Below are positions 54,439 through 63,659 of a DNA stretch of 64,000 nucleotides, piece by piece. This stretch comes from an uncultured Gammaproteobacteria bacterium (lineage in GTDB: Bacteria; Pseudomonadota; Gammaproteobacteria; GCA-001735895): positions 124,001 through 188,000 of the forward strand of contig CAMYLU010000006.1 of assembly GCA_947259485.1 (NCBI GenBank), in the 5' to 3' direction. Position numbers and translations under genes: made by a program. The notes under the pieces were generated by a model. That model had not been told where the DNA came from. It ran no database searches and saw only the letters and a list, made by a program, of their open reading frames with translations. The stretch's first letter is position 1. Every line of letters starts with the position of its first letter.

Positions 54439-55029
54439 ATGCAAAAACTGCTGCTCGCGGCCAGCGTCGCAATCCTGAGCTTAATCGTACAACCTGCTTT
54501 TGCCGCCCGGGCGATTCTGGCGGGTGGCTGTTTCTGGTGTATGGAGTCGGATTTCGAAAAACTGCCCGGCGTTAGCGATGTGATTTCGGGTTTCACCGGG
54601 GGTTCACATCCTGATCCCACCTACCGGGGCGATCATACCGGTCATTACGAAGCGGTCGAGATAACCTACGACCCCGATATTGTCGACTACCAGGGAATCC
54701 TCGATCATTTCTGGGTGAACCATGATCCGTTCGATGCGCGCGGGCAATTTTGCGACAAGGGCCCCAGCTATCTTGCTGCAATTTTTGTGGCCAATGACCA
54801 AGAGCGCGCGCTTGCGGAAAAGTCAAAGCAGAAGGTAATTGAAATGTTTCCAGAGCAGACTGTGGTGACACCGATTCTGCCACAGGCAACCTTTTTCCCG
54901 ATCAAGGGTGACGAAGAATACCACCAGGATTACTACAAGAAATCCCCGCTGCGATACAAGTACTATCGCTTCGGTTGCAGGCGCGATAAGCGCCTCAGCG
55001 ACATCTGGGGTGACAAGGTGACGCACTAG
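54439..55029 (+). CDS. msrA: Exported peptide methionine sulfoxide reductase MsrA
   Basis: A 196-residue MsrA with a signal peptide cut after about residue 23 (VQPAFAA). The catalytic GCFWC is at 30-34, with SDVISGFTGGS, TGHYEAVEITYDP and YHQDYY as family blocks. It reduces S-methionine sulfoxide in periplasmic proteins. No MsrB partner is adjacent. GAGG lies 8 nt upstream of the ATG at 54439. Confidence 0.95.
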   Translation: MQKLLLAASVAILSLIVQPAFAARAILAGGCFWCMESDFEKLPGVSDVISGFTGGSHPDPTYRGDHTGHYEAVEITYDPDIVDYQGILDHFWVNHDPFDARGQFCDKGPSYLAAIFVANDQERALAEKSKQKVIEMFPEQTVVTPILPQATFFPIKGDEEYHQDYYKKSPLRYKYYRFGCRRDKRLSDIWGDKVTH

Positions 55030-55052
55030 TGCGCCAGCCCCGACCAAACAGC

Positions 55053-55418
55053 TCATCGGGTTGATGCGAAAAATCGAAGTTCCGAACGGACCTGGTGGCG
55101 TCGGATTTGGTCTTGTTGATGTGCCAGCACTGGCAGCTTCATCGGTGCCCCAGGTGCGCGCCATTGCAAAATCTCCGCGCGAGACCAGGCTGGTAGAAAT
55201 CGAGAATAATTAGGCCGCTGCGATACGTTATTAGTGGATGCCCTGAGTTCCGCCAGTAGCGGCGCCAGGAATACGAAACAGGCCAGCAGGAACAGCAATC
55301 CGCCGACCAGGCTGGCCAGGTCGCCGGCACGCAGGCTCGACACCATGAAAAAGATGGCCGAAAACACAAACAGGATCCAGCCCCAGAGTTGAAAGCGGTG
55401 TTGTGTGGTCATTGACAT
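55053..55418 (-). CDS. Small two-helix membrane protein
   Basis: A 121-residue protein with two membrane helices (residues 12-31 and 37-57) and a basic C-terminal tail. GGAAAAG lies upstream of the first ATG. The last 50 residues are low in predicted order and less convincing as coding than the first 70. Unknown function; convergent with msrA. Confidence 0.5.
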   Translation of the reverse strand: MSMTTQHRFQLWGWILFVFSAIFFMVSSLRAGDLASLVGGLLFLLACFVFLAPLLAELRASTNNVSQRPNYSRFLPAWSRAEILQWRAPGAPMKLPVLAHQQDQIRRHQVRSELRFFASTR

Positions 55419-55625
55419 GAACTTTTCCAGGTTGAATTAATTTCATAATATTATCTTTCCTTATGCATATTCTCGTAAAATGATATTTATTAATCGAATT
55501 ACATAAGTATATTTAATCTAAGGATTCATATTTTTGTCCCCTTCGATCGGGAAAAATCGCGTTACTTTGTCAGCTGACTGATGCTAGCATTTGTCGCTTG
55601 TCCAGTCCCTGGAGCGGGAACCCTA

Positions 55626-56903
55626 ATGTTTGAAAACAGCTTGATGAGCCAGATACGTGATCGGTTTTGTCACGTCGATACCTGCCCTTACCAGGGGCCG
55701 CGCATATTCTTTGAGAATGCCGGCGGCGGGCTTACGCTCAAGTCAGTGGTGGAAGTTAATACCGAGCTCGCCGGGATACCGGACAACCAGGGGCGTGATA
55801 ACCCGGCCTCCCATGAACTGGTACGTATTATCGCGGAGGCGCGTGACAATATGCGTATCTTTCTCGGCGTCAAGCAGGGCCCCGTGTTTACCGGCGAGAG
55901 CGGCACCGAGCTGATTTTTCGCATGGTGCGCGCGGCGGCATTGGGATCGCCCGCGGGTGGTAACATGATCGGCAGTACGCTCGAGCACCCGGCCACCGTC
56001 AGCGCGAGCAAAAGGTGGGCCGAAATTGCGGGCAAGGAGTACCGCGCCGCGGTGCACGATAACGCCAGTGCGAGCATTACCGCCTCGGATTACGCCGCGA
56101 TTGTCGATGCCGACACGCGCGTGGCGACGATCATTCATACCAGCCCGGTTACCGGTATGACAGTTGATATTCCCGCGGTGGTTAAAACCATTCGAGCGGT
56201 CTCACCCGATTGCATCATCATCCTCGATGGTATTCAGCATGCCGCGCACGGTGGACTGTCGATTGACGAATACGATATCGATGGCTACGCGGTTTCGGCC
56301 TACAAGGTGTTTTCGCGACATAACTACGGTTTTGCCTGGTTGTCACCCCGGCTTGCGACGCTGCCGCACGATCATCTCGATGGAACCGCGGATGATTTCT
56401 GGGAAATGGGAACGCGCGATACCTCGGCCTTTGCCTGTACCTCGAAAGTGATCGAGTATTTTGACTGGCTCGGTTCACACTTCACTGATTCCGAAGATCG
56501 GCGCGCCCGCATCCTGGCCGCGGGCAATGCCATCAGTGAGCACGAGCACGACCTGGTTGACCTGATGATCAACGGCAATGAAGCCCAGCGGGGTTTGCAC
56601 GATATGGCTGAAGTTTTTTTGATTGGCGGGCATGATAACCCGGCGCGAGAAGGCATGGTGTCGATCATTGTCGAAGGTAAGCCCTGCGCCGAGGTAGTGG
56701 CCGACCTTAATGCAAAGGGAATTCGCACTCATGTGCGCAAGGCCGATTATTTTTCCGGCAATATTCTCGAACCCCTGGGGCGCCCCACCTGCATCCGTGT
56801 TTCGATGTGTCATTACAACACCGAGCGGGAGGTACTGACTTTTCTGCATGAACTCGAGGCCATCGTCAAAACCCACGTCGAATCAGGAGCCAGTGCAGCC
56901 TAG
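55626..56903 (+). CDS. Class V aminotransferase/cysteine desulfurase-like PLP enzyme
   Basis: A 425-residue PLP enzyme of the NifS/selenocysteine-lyase fold. PLP-lysine in YAVSAYKVFSRHNYGFAWL; the Asp and His before it in IILDGIQHAAHGGLSIDEYDIDG; STLEHPATVSASKRW matches the family N-terminal half. Substrate unknown (cysteine, isopenicillin-type or another amine). First gene of an operon with a flavin enzyme 2 nt downstream. Start at ATG 55626. Confidence 0.85.
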   Translation: MFENSLMSQIRDRFCHVDTCPYQGPRIFFENAGGGLTLKSVVEVNTELAGIPDNQGRDNPASHELVRIIAEARDNMRIFLGVKQGPVFTGESGTELIFRMVRAAALGSPAGGNMIGSTLEHPATVSASKRWAEIAGKEYRAAVHDNASASITASDYAAIVDADTRVATIIHTSPVTGMTVDIPAVVKTIRAVSPDCIIILDGIQHAAHGGLSIDEYDIDGYAVSAYKVFSRHNYGFAWLSPRLATLPHDHLDGTADDFWEMGTRDTSAFACTSKVIEYFDWLGSHFTDSEDRRARILAAGNAISEHEHDLVDLMINGNEAQRGLHDMAEVFLIGGHDNPAREGMVSIIVEGKPCAEVVADLNAKGIRTHVRKADYFSGNILEPLGRPTCIRVSMCHYNTEREVLTFLHELEAIVKTHVESGASAA

Positions 56904-56905
56904 TC

Positions 56906-58177
56906 ATGTTTCCCCCGAGCACCTTCCCCGCGTACCCAGGGGGTGGCCAAGCAAGAATTCCATTGCAGATCATCGGTGCGGGACCCGCGGGTATGGGACT
57001 CGTGCTGGCCCTGTGCAATCGTATCGCGGCAGCTGAGGGTAAGGCAGTGCAGGAGCAACGCGTGCTTGATGCGTTGCAAATTTTCGAGGCCAGCGGTTCT
57101 CCCGGTGGCAAGATGGGGCATTATCGAGTCAATGCCAATACCAGTGCCCATGACGTGGTGCAGGGGATCAAGGATGGTACCCCGTTCGTCGGCGTGCGTG
57201 ATGATTACCTGCAGCATCCACAAACCCAGTCTGAACTCATCCCCCTGCCGCGAATACAGACCTTGATGGTCGAGCCGTTGGTGCAGGCGATGGGCGAATT
57301 TCTCGGCGAGCGTTTGCACTGCAGGGTCGACATTGCACGTATCGAAATAAATGAAAATGGAATTGCCAGTTACGATCGTGAAAACCACCTAGGGGCGCTG
57401 AGTGCAAACATCCTGTTTTGTTGTGGTGCGATCGAAACACCCTTGCCGGAATTGTCGCCCTTGCAGGATCGCTGGGAAGGTTCGATGCAGTTCCTGAAGC
57501 GCGACAATTTGGATGTGCTGCAGGACACAAACGATCCCATCGTTATCGTTGGTGCTTCGCATAGTGCCTTTTCCTGTGCCTGGCGACTGTTATTTGACCC
57601 GCTGTTTTCGGAATTTGCCCGCGAACGGGATATCGTAATATTGCAACGCCGTGAGCGCATTAAATTACGCTGCAGCACCAGCTTCGCCGCCGAACATCAA
57701 GTTGATTATGATCCACAGACTGATGTCTGCCCCAGGACCGGACTGGTGTTTTTTAACGGTGGATTGCGCAAGGATGCCAAGTTCCTGTACCTGGATATTC
57801 GCGATGGCGTGGAAAACAGGGTCAGGATCGTGGAAATGGATCAATTGGTCGAGCAGCAAGATTTGCTCAACCAGGCCGGCCTGGTTCTGCAGGCAACCGG
57901 GTTTGACGCCAGGCTGCCGCCGATAGTTAAACAGGGTGCTCCCGTCAGGGTTGGGAATCCCACCCGGAACGGGGAACTGCGTAATCTCGATGACGGCGAA
58001 ATTATTGCGGGACTATTCGGCATGGGACTGGGATTAAACATCCTGCCCGCAGGAGAGCCTCGCGGTGAGCAGAGTTTTAACGGCGGTATCCACGGGTTTC
58101 AGTCCTACCCGTTGGCGATCGCGCCTCGAATTATCGATAAGATCTTGGCCAGTATGCCGATGGAGGTTAGTAATTGA
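56906..58177 (+). CDS. FAD-dependent oxidoreductase
   Basis: A 423-residue flavoprotein with two dinucleotide folds, QIIGAGPAGMGLVLALC near residue 22 and IVIVGASHSAFSCAWRL near 211, and a closing FAD block IIAGLFGMGLGLNI. It resembles lysine/ornithine N-monooxygenase or YpdA-like proteins rather than known amine oxidases. Starts 2 nt after the PLP gene. Its TGA stop is inside the first copy of an 18-bp direct repeat described below. Confidence 0.8.
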   Translation: MFPPSTFPAYPGGGQARIPLQIIGAGPAGMGLVLALCNRIAAAEGKAVQEQRVLDALQIFEASGSPGGKMGHYRVNANTSAHDVVQGIKDGTPFVGVRDDYLQHPQTQSELIPLPRIQTLMVEPLVQAMGEFLGERLHCRVDIARIEINENGIASYDRENHLGALSANILFCCGAIETPLPELSPLQDRWEGSMQFLKRDNLDVLQDTNDPIVIVGASHSAFSCAWRLLFDPLFSEFARERDIVILQRRERIKLRCSTSFAAEHQVDYDPQTDVCPRTGLVFFNGGLRKDAKFLYLDIRDGVENRVRIVEMDQLVEQQDLLNQAGLVLQATGFDARLPPIVKQGAPVRVGNPTRNGELRNLDDGEIIAGLFGMGLGLNILPAGEPRGEQSFNGGIHGFQSYPLAIAPRIIDKILASMPMEVSN

Positions 58178-58281
58178 AAACGCATGCACAGGTGGCTCCG
58201 CAGGAGCCATCCCGGAATTCGCAAAGCGAATATCCGGGACCTCGCAGGAGAAATCAAATCTTCTTTGTAGTTTCGCAATGA
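58174..58281 (+). CDS. 35-codon leader frame created by the inserted element
   Basis: From TTG 58174, with GGAGG 7 nt upstream, a frame stays open for 35 codons across the inserted element and ends in TGA at 58279-58281, overlapping the ATG of the next gene as ATGA. The first six codons repeat those of the next gene. It is probably a translated leader that couples ribosome flow to the dehydrogenase gene, not a functional protein. Confidence 0.4.
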   Translation: MKTHAQVAPQEPSRNSQSEYPGPRRRNQIFFVVSQ

Positions 58282-58296
58282 AAACGCATGCACAGG
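58175..58296. repeat. 86-bp palindromic element with 18-bp flanking direct repeat
   Basis: TGAAAACGCATGCACAGG occurs at 58175-58192 and 58279-58296. Between them lie 86 nt with two hairpins: TGGCTCC/GGAGCCA (58193-58209) and TCCCGGAATTCGC/GCGAATATCCGGGA with one bulged A (58210-58239). The direct repeat looks like a target duplication made when a REP/MITE-like element entered the gene start. Confidence 0.75.
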
Positions 58297-60698
58297 CAGT
58301 GGTCATCGGCGGTGGACTGGTTGGATGTTCGATTCTCTACCATCTCACCAGCCTCGGTTGGACCGACGTGGTGCTGCTCGAGCGGGACGAGCTAACCTCG
58401 GGCTCGACCTGGCATGCGGCTGCCGGGATTCATGGCCTGCACGATCACAATAATATTTCCAAGCTACAGTATTACACGATGCAGCTGTACGAGGACCTGG
58501 AAAAGGAAACCGGGCAGGGTTGTGGCATTTTTCAACCGGGTTCGCTTTATCTCGCACAGACCCGTGATCGCGAACACCAGTTACGCATGCAGGCCGCCAA
58601 GGCCCGATATTTCCAGGTCGAGTTCCACGAGCTGTCGCGTGACGAGGCCGAGCGCATGCATCCGCTAGCAAACTTCGATGGCATTCGTTGCATCATGTAC
58701 GAACCTGATGGCGGTAATGTCGATCCCTCCGGCGTGACCAACGCGTACGCCAGGGGCGCGCGCCTGCGCGGTGCCGAGATCGAGCGTTTTACGCCGGTCG
58801 TTGCAACCACCCAGCGCAGCGACGGCAGTTGGGATGTCGACACCGACAAGGGCAGCATACGTGCCGATGTAGTCATCAATGCCGGTGGTCTGTGGGCGCG
58901 TGAAGTGGCCGCGATGGCCGGTTTCGAACTGCCGCTGATGCCGCTCGAGCACCAGTATTTTGTTACCGAAACCATTCCAGAAATCGAAGCGCTTGAACAA
59001 CGTTTACCGCTGGTTGCCGATCGTGACGGTGAATACTACATGCGCCAGGAAGGGCAGGGACTGCTGGTCGGCGCCTATGAAAAAGATGGACGCTACTGGG
59101 CCGAGCAGGGTACGCCGATGGATTTCGGTCACGAGCTGCTCGACGAGGACCTGGAGCGAATCGAGGACAACCTGCTGCGCGCCTGCGAGCGCGTGCCGGT
59201 GTTAAGCGAGGCCGGGGTCAAGCGTGTCATCAATGGTCCGATGATCTGGTCACCGGACAGTTCGGCGCTGATCGGGCCGGTTCCCGAGCTGCGGAATTAT
59301 TTCTGCTGTTGCGGCATTATTCCCGGCTTTTCGCAATCCGGGGGCCTTGGTCTGACCATGGCGCAGTGGATTGTAGAGGGAGAGCCCGAGATGGATTTAT
59401 TCCCCTGGGACCTGGCGCGTTTCGGTGCCTGGGCCACCAAGCCGTTTACCCGGGCGCGCACGCTGGACCAGTATGCGCACCGCTTCAAGATTCACTTTCC
59501 CTACGAGGAGCGCGAGGCGGGGCGTCCGCTCAAGACCCGCCCTGTGTATGAACGCCAGCAAGAGCTCGGCGCGGTGTTCGGTCTCAGCTACGGCTACGAG
59601 CATCCGTTGTGGTATGCGCCAAAGGGCATGGAGCCGATCGAGACCTACGGCTTCGAACGCCAGAACTGGTTCGAACCGGTTGCAGCGGAATGCCGTGCCT
59701 TGCGCGAGGCGGTCGGCATCATCGATGTATCCAACTTTGCCAAGTACCGGATTCGCGGTGCCGGCTCCCCAGATTATCTCGACCGCCTGGTCGCGAACCA
59801 TGTTCCAACCGAGATCGGGCGTTCCTGCCTGACCCCGATGATCGGCTTGCGAGGTGGAATCGCCGGTGATTTCACCATTACCAAACTGGATGACGATGAT
59901 TTCCTGATGATCGGCTCCGGCATCGCCGAGCGTTATCATCAACGTTTCTTCAACATGGTGGCTAAAGACGACAGCGTTAGCTTCGAAAGTTTTACCGAGG
60001 CCTGGGGTGGGTTCAACGTCGCCGGCCCCAACACCCGTAAATTACTTGAGTTATTAACAGATGCCGACCTGTCGAACGAGGGTTTCCCGTTCATGCGTAA
60101 TCGTAAAATCCAGGTCGCCGGCATCGATGCGGTCGCTATCCGGGTTTCCTTCAGCGGGGATCTCGGCTGGGAGATTTACGTGCCACTCGAGCATCAACTG
60201 GCGCTTTACGAGGCACTGCTGGAAAAGGGTAGCCAGCTAGGCGCGCACCCGGTCGGCGGACGTGCACTGCTGTCGTTGCGGGTCGAGAAGGGCTACGGCA
60301 GCTGGAGTCGCGAGTACTCGCCGGAATACTGGCCGCAGGAAGTCGGGCTGGAGCGTTTGATCAAACTCGACAAGCCGGAATTCCTGGGACGCGAGGCTTA
60401 TCTCGAAATCAAGGATAAGCCGCCACGTGAAAAACTGGTCGTGGCCCGGGTCGAAACCAGTGACGCCGATGCCAACGGTGGCGAACCCGTTTTCCTGGCC
60501 GACGGTACCCCGGTCGGGCGTGTCAGCTCGGGTGCCTTTGGGCATAGCGTTGGTGCCTCGATTGCGCTATGTTTCATTAACACCGATCACGCTGTCGCGG
60601 GCACCGAACTCGACATTGCGATACTGGGAATCCCGCATCGCGCCGTCATCCTTGAAAAACCACCTTTCGATGCTAAAGGTGAACGTCTAAGAGCATAA
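58278..60698 (+). CDS. Dimethylglycine/sarcosine dehydrogenase-like flavoprotein
   Basis: An 806-residue two-part enzyme: a DAO-type FAD domain (AVVIGGGLVGCSILYHLTSLG; SGSTWHAAAGIHG with the His that binds FAD covalently in relatives), a central linker domain, and from about residue 430 a GcvT-like folate domain (FAKYRIRGAGSPDYLDRLVANHVP, GVRVSFSGDLGWEIYVP-like IRVSFSGDLGWEIYV). It demethylates an N-methyl amino acid and passes the C1 unit to THF. Dimethylglycine or sarcosine is most likely; N-methylglutamate is possible since no mgd genes are here. The original start seems to have been TTG with the GGAGG at 58162. Confidence 0.88.
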   Translation: MKTHAQAVVIGGGLVGCSILYHLTSLGWTDVVLLERDELTSGSTWHAAAGIHGLHDHNNISKLQYYTMQLYEDLEKETGQGCGIFQPGSLYLAQTRDREHQLRMQAAKARYFQVEFHELSRDEAERMHPLANFDGIRCIMYEPDGGNVDPSGVTNAYARGARLRGAEIERFTPVVATTQRSDGSWDVDTDKGSIRADVVINAGGLWAREVAAMAGFELPLMPLEHQYFVTETIPEIEALEQRLPLVADRDGEYYMRQEGQGLLVGAYEKDGRYWAEQGTPMDFGHELLDEDLERIEDNLLRACERVPVLSEAGVKRVINGPMIWSPDSSALIGPVPELRNYFCCCGIIPGFSQSGGLGLTMAQWIVEGEPEMDLFPWDLARFGAWATKPFTRARTLDQYAHRFKIHFPYEEREAGRPLKTRPVYERQQELGAVFGLSYGYEHPLWYAPKGMEPIETYGFERQNWFEPVAAECRALREAVGIIDVSNFAKYRIRGAGSPDYLDRLVANHVPTEIGRSCLTPMIGLRGGIAGDFTITKLDDDDFLMIGSGIAERYHQRFFNMVAKDDSVSFESFTEAWGGFNVAGPNTRKLLELLTDADLSNEGFPFMRNRKIQVAGIDAVAIRVSFSGDLGWEIYVPLEHQLALYEALLEKGSQLGAHPVGGRALLSLRVEKGYGSWSREYSPEYWPQEVGLERLIKLDKPEFLGREAYLEIKDKPPREKLVVARVETSDADANGGEPVFLADGTPVGRVSSGAFGHSVGASIALCFINTDHAVAGTELDIAILGIPHRAVILEKPPFDAKGERLRA

Positions 60699-60700
60699 AT

Positions 60701-62032
60701 ATGGCCACTAATCCCTATTCGATTCCGGAGCCGAAGGTAAACCCGGCAAACAGGCCCGCGATGCGCCCGGATAACACGCCCGATGATAACGATCGCATCG
60801 AAATCGGCCCGACGCCGCTGGCCTACGCGGAGTGGGAGGTCGCCGGATTGCAATGCCCTGATCTCCCGGCGATGCGACAATACCGGCTCGATCGAATTGT
60901 TGCCGGGCTGATTGAGCGCGATCTTGACGGGGTTTTGTTGTTCGATCCGCTGTCGATTCGTTACGCGACCGATACCACGCATATGCAGCTGTGGAATTCG
61001 CATAACCCATTCCGCGCCTGCCTGGTTACCAGCGACGGCCACATGGTGTTGTGGGAATACGGGGGTTACGCTTACCTGTCGGAATACAATCCGCTAGTGC
61101 GTGAGGTGCGTTTTGGCGCATCGTTCTTTTATTTCGCGACCGGTCAACGCACCGAGGAAAAGGCGGAATTGTTTGCCGAACAGGTCATGGACCTGCTAAG
61201 TGAACGGATTGGTTCCGGGCGCCGGGTCGCGGTGGATAAAATACAGATCGCCGGTTTGCGTGCCCTCGATGCGGTCGGTATCGAGGTGATGGATGGCGAG
61301 GAACTGATGGAACGCGTGCGCTCGATCAAGGGCCCGGACGAAATCCTGGCGATGCGCTGTGCGATTAACGCCTGCGAGGCGTCGATCGCAGAAATGCGCG
61401 AACTGACCGAATCCGGAATGACGGAAAACGACGTCTGGGCGGAACTGCATAAGTCTAATATTCGACGCGGCGGCGAATGGATCGAAACGCGGATTTTATC
61501 GACCGGACAGCGCACCAATCCCTGGTTCCAGGAATGTGGCCCGCGCATTATCGGCAATAATGAAATCCTCGCCTTCGATACTGACTTGATCGGTTGCTAC
61601 GGCATGTGCACCGATATTTCGCGTACCTGGTTCATTGGCGATGGGCAGCCCACGCAGCGCCAGAAAGACATGCATAAGCTTGCGCATGAACACATCATGA
61701 CCAATGCCGATATCGTCAAGCCGGGGATGAGCTTCCAGGAGCTGACCGAGCAAGGCCATCACCTGCCGGATATTTATATCCCGCAACGCTACGGCTCGAA
61801 GTTCCACGGTGTTGGGCTGTGCGATGAATGGCCGGCAATCAAGTATCCGATCGACTGGGAAGAACGTGGTTACAGCGGCCTGCTCGAACCCGGGATGATG
61901 CTTTGTGTCGAGGCTTATGTTGGAGAAGTGGGTGGAGCGGATGGAATCAAGCTCGAGGATCAATTGCTGGTCACTGAAGACGGTTACGAGAACATGGTAG
62001 TCTGCCCGTTTGATCCGCTGCTGATGGCTTGA
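60701..62032 (+). CDS. dddP: DMSP lyase DddP-like, M24 creatinase fold
   Basis: A 443-residue protein of the M24 peptidase fold that matches Roseobacter DddP along its whole length (DRIEIGPTPLAYAEW, YATDTTHMQLWNSHNPFRA, RSIKGPDEILAMRCA, RTNPWFQECGPRI). The iron site is complete: AFDTDLIGCYGMCTDIS (three Asp), HGVGLCDEWP (His, and the catalytic Asp six residues later), CVEAYVGE and KLEDQ (two Glu). DddP cleaves dimethylsulfoniopropionate to DMS and acrylate. It starts 2 nt after the dehydrogenase gene. A non-lyase creatinase-like role is the alternative. Confidence 0.82.
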   Translation: MATNPYSIPEPKVNPANRPAMRPDNTPDDNDRIEIGPTPLAYAEWEVAGLQCPDLPAMRQYRLDRIVAGLIERDLDGVLLFDPLSIRYATDTTHMQLWNSHNPFRACLVTSDGHMVLWEYGGYAYLSEYNPLVREVRFGASFFYFATGQRTEEKAELFAEQVMDLLSERIGSGRRVAVDKIQIAGLRALDAVGIEVMDGEELMERVRSIKGPDEILAMRCAINACEASIAEMRELTESGMTENDVWAELHKSNIRRGGEWIETRILSTGQRTNPWFQECGPRIIGNNEILAFDTDLIGCYGMCTDISRTWFIGDGQPTQRQKDMHKLAHEHIMTNADIVKPGMSFQELTEQGHHLPDIYIPQRYGSKFHGVGLCDEWPAIKYPIDWEERGYSGLLEPGMMLCVEAYVGEVGGADGIKLEDQLLVTEDGYENMVVCPFDPLLMA

Positions 62033-62078
62033 ATGTGATGTCATTTCCGCGTAACGACGAGGTTAGACGGTAACGGCA

Positions 62079-63608
62079 ATGAACATACTTTTTATTACCG
62101 CGGATCAATGGCGGGGCGAGTGTTTGTCGGCACTGGGTCATGCGCACGTGAAGACACCCAACCTCGATCAGCTTATCAATGAAGGCGTGTTGTTCCGGGA
62201 TCACTTTGCCCAGGCCACGCCCTGCGCCCCCAGCCGCAGTTCGATGCACACCGGCATGTACATGCAAAGTAATCGATGCGTGGTGAACGGTGCGCCGCTC
62301 GACAGCCGTTTCACCAACTGGGCCCTGGAAGTCAGGGCTGCGGGTTACGAACCCTCACTATTCGGCTATACCGATTCGGCGATCGATCCACGGGGGCTGG
62401 ATCCGGAGGATCCGCGACTCAAGCACTATAGCGAACCCCTGCCCGGGATCGGCCCGTATACGCCGATGCAAGACGAAGTTTCGACCGAATGGGTCGAATA
62501 CCTGCGTGACAAGGGCTATCCCCTGCCGGAGCGCCCGTGGAGTCTGTACTCCGAATTGCGCGAGGGCGTCGACTGGGCAGCTGGTGGCGATGCAGTACTG
62601 CCGCTCGCAATAGAACGCGAAGACCATGAAACGCATTACATGGTCAATCGCTGTATCGACTGGATCGAATCCCAATCGACACCCTGGATTACCCATTTAT
62701 CGTTGCTGCGACCACATCCACCGTTTGCCGCGCCTGAACCTTACAACAGCCTGCACAATCCGGAAGAAATGCCTGCACCCTCACGCTGTGAATCACCCGA
62801 TGCGGAAGCCCCGCAGCATCCGTTACTGGACTACTTCATCAACCATAGTCGCTTTCGTGCGCCCGATTCGCAGCGCCAGACCCAGCAGGATATGGTCAAT
62901 TACTTTGGCCTGATACAGGAAGTCGATGACAACCTGGGTCGTCTCTTCGAGGCGCTCAAGGCCAGCGGCGAATGGGAATCGACGTTGATCATTTTTACCT
63001 CCGATCATGGCGAACAATTAGGCGACCACTGGTTGATGTCCAAGCTGGGCTATTTCGATCAGTCATACCACATTCCGCTGATTATTCGCGATCCACGCAG
63101 CGAGGCCGATGCCGGTCGTGGCCAACAGATTCGAGGCTTCAGTGAAAATGTCGACGTGATGCCGACCATGCTTGACTGGCTCGACATCGACATCCCTAGC
63201 CAGTGTGACGGCTTTTCGCTACTACCGGCACTGCGCAATGGTGCCATGCCGTCGGAATGGCGCGAGGAAGCTTTCTGGGAGTGTGATTTTCGTAACGTCA
63301 GGGACGACAGCCTGGAAAAACATCTCGGCATAACCCTGCACCAGTGTAACCTGTCGGTGATTCGCGACCATCATTACAAATATGTCCACTTCGGTGCCCT
63401 GCCGCCGCTGTTTTTTGACCTCGAGCAGGACCCGGGTGAGTTCGTCAACCAGGCGCAAAACCCGAAGTACCAGGGATTGGTGCTTGAATATGCGCAAAAA
63501 ATGCTATCGCTGAAGATGAACCACGCTGAACGGGGATTAACCGAAATCATGCTGGGCGAGGGGGGTGCTGTCACGCGTCGCGCGCCGCCAAGGAAACTGG
63601 CGTCCTGA
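62079..63608 (+). CDS. Phosphonate monoester hydrolase/phosphodiesterase (sulfatase fold)
   Basis: A 509-residue alkaline-phosphatase-superfamily enzyme. Cys49 in CAPSRSSMHTGMY is the residue turned into formylglycine; NILFITADQWRGE and IIFTSDHGEQLGDHWL supply metal ligands. The pattern SRCESPDAEAPQHPLLDYF and HYKYVHFGALPPLFFDLEQDPGEF is that of rhizobial phosphonate monoester hydrolase rather than common arylsulfatases. It has no signal peptide, so it acts in the cytoplasm. It starts 46 nt after dddP. A sulfatase role remains possible. Confidence 0.82.
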   Translation: MNILFITADQWRGECLSALGHAHVKTPNLDQLINEGVLFRDHFAQATPCAPSRSSMHTGMYMQSNRCVVNGAPLDSRFTNWALEVRAAGYEPSLFGYTDSAIDPRGLDPEDPRLKHYSEPLPGIGPYTPMQDEVSTEWVEYLRDKGYPLPERPWSLYSELREGVDWAAGGDAVLPLAIEREDHETHYMVNRCIDWIESQSTPWITHLSLLRPHPPFAAPEPYNSLHNPEEMPAPSRCESPDAEAPQHPLLDYFINHSRFRAPDSQRQTQQDMVNYFGLIQEVDDNLGRLFEALKASGEWESTLIIFTSDHGEQLGDHWLMSKLGYFDQSYHIPLIIRDPRSEADAGRGQQIRGFSENVDVMPTMLDWLDIDIPSQCDGFSLLPALRNGAMPSEWREEAFWECDFRNVRDDSLEKHLGITLHQCNLSVIRDHHYKYVHFGALPPLFFDLEQDPGEFVNQAQNPKYQGLVLEYAQKMLSLKMNHAERGLTEIMLGEGGAVTRRAPPRKLAS

Positions 63609-63659
63609 CTAGTGTTCAGGAATAAGGCGACATCCGCCGTCCCCAATTTTTAAAGCGAG

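Noticed and set aside
58065-58277. Upstream extension of the dehydrogenase frame by 71 codons
   Set aside because: It overlaps the previous gene and the hairpin element; the FAD fold begins right at the ATG at 58278.
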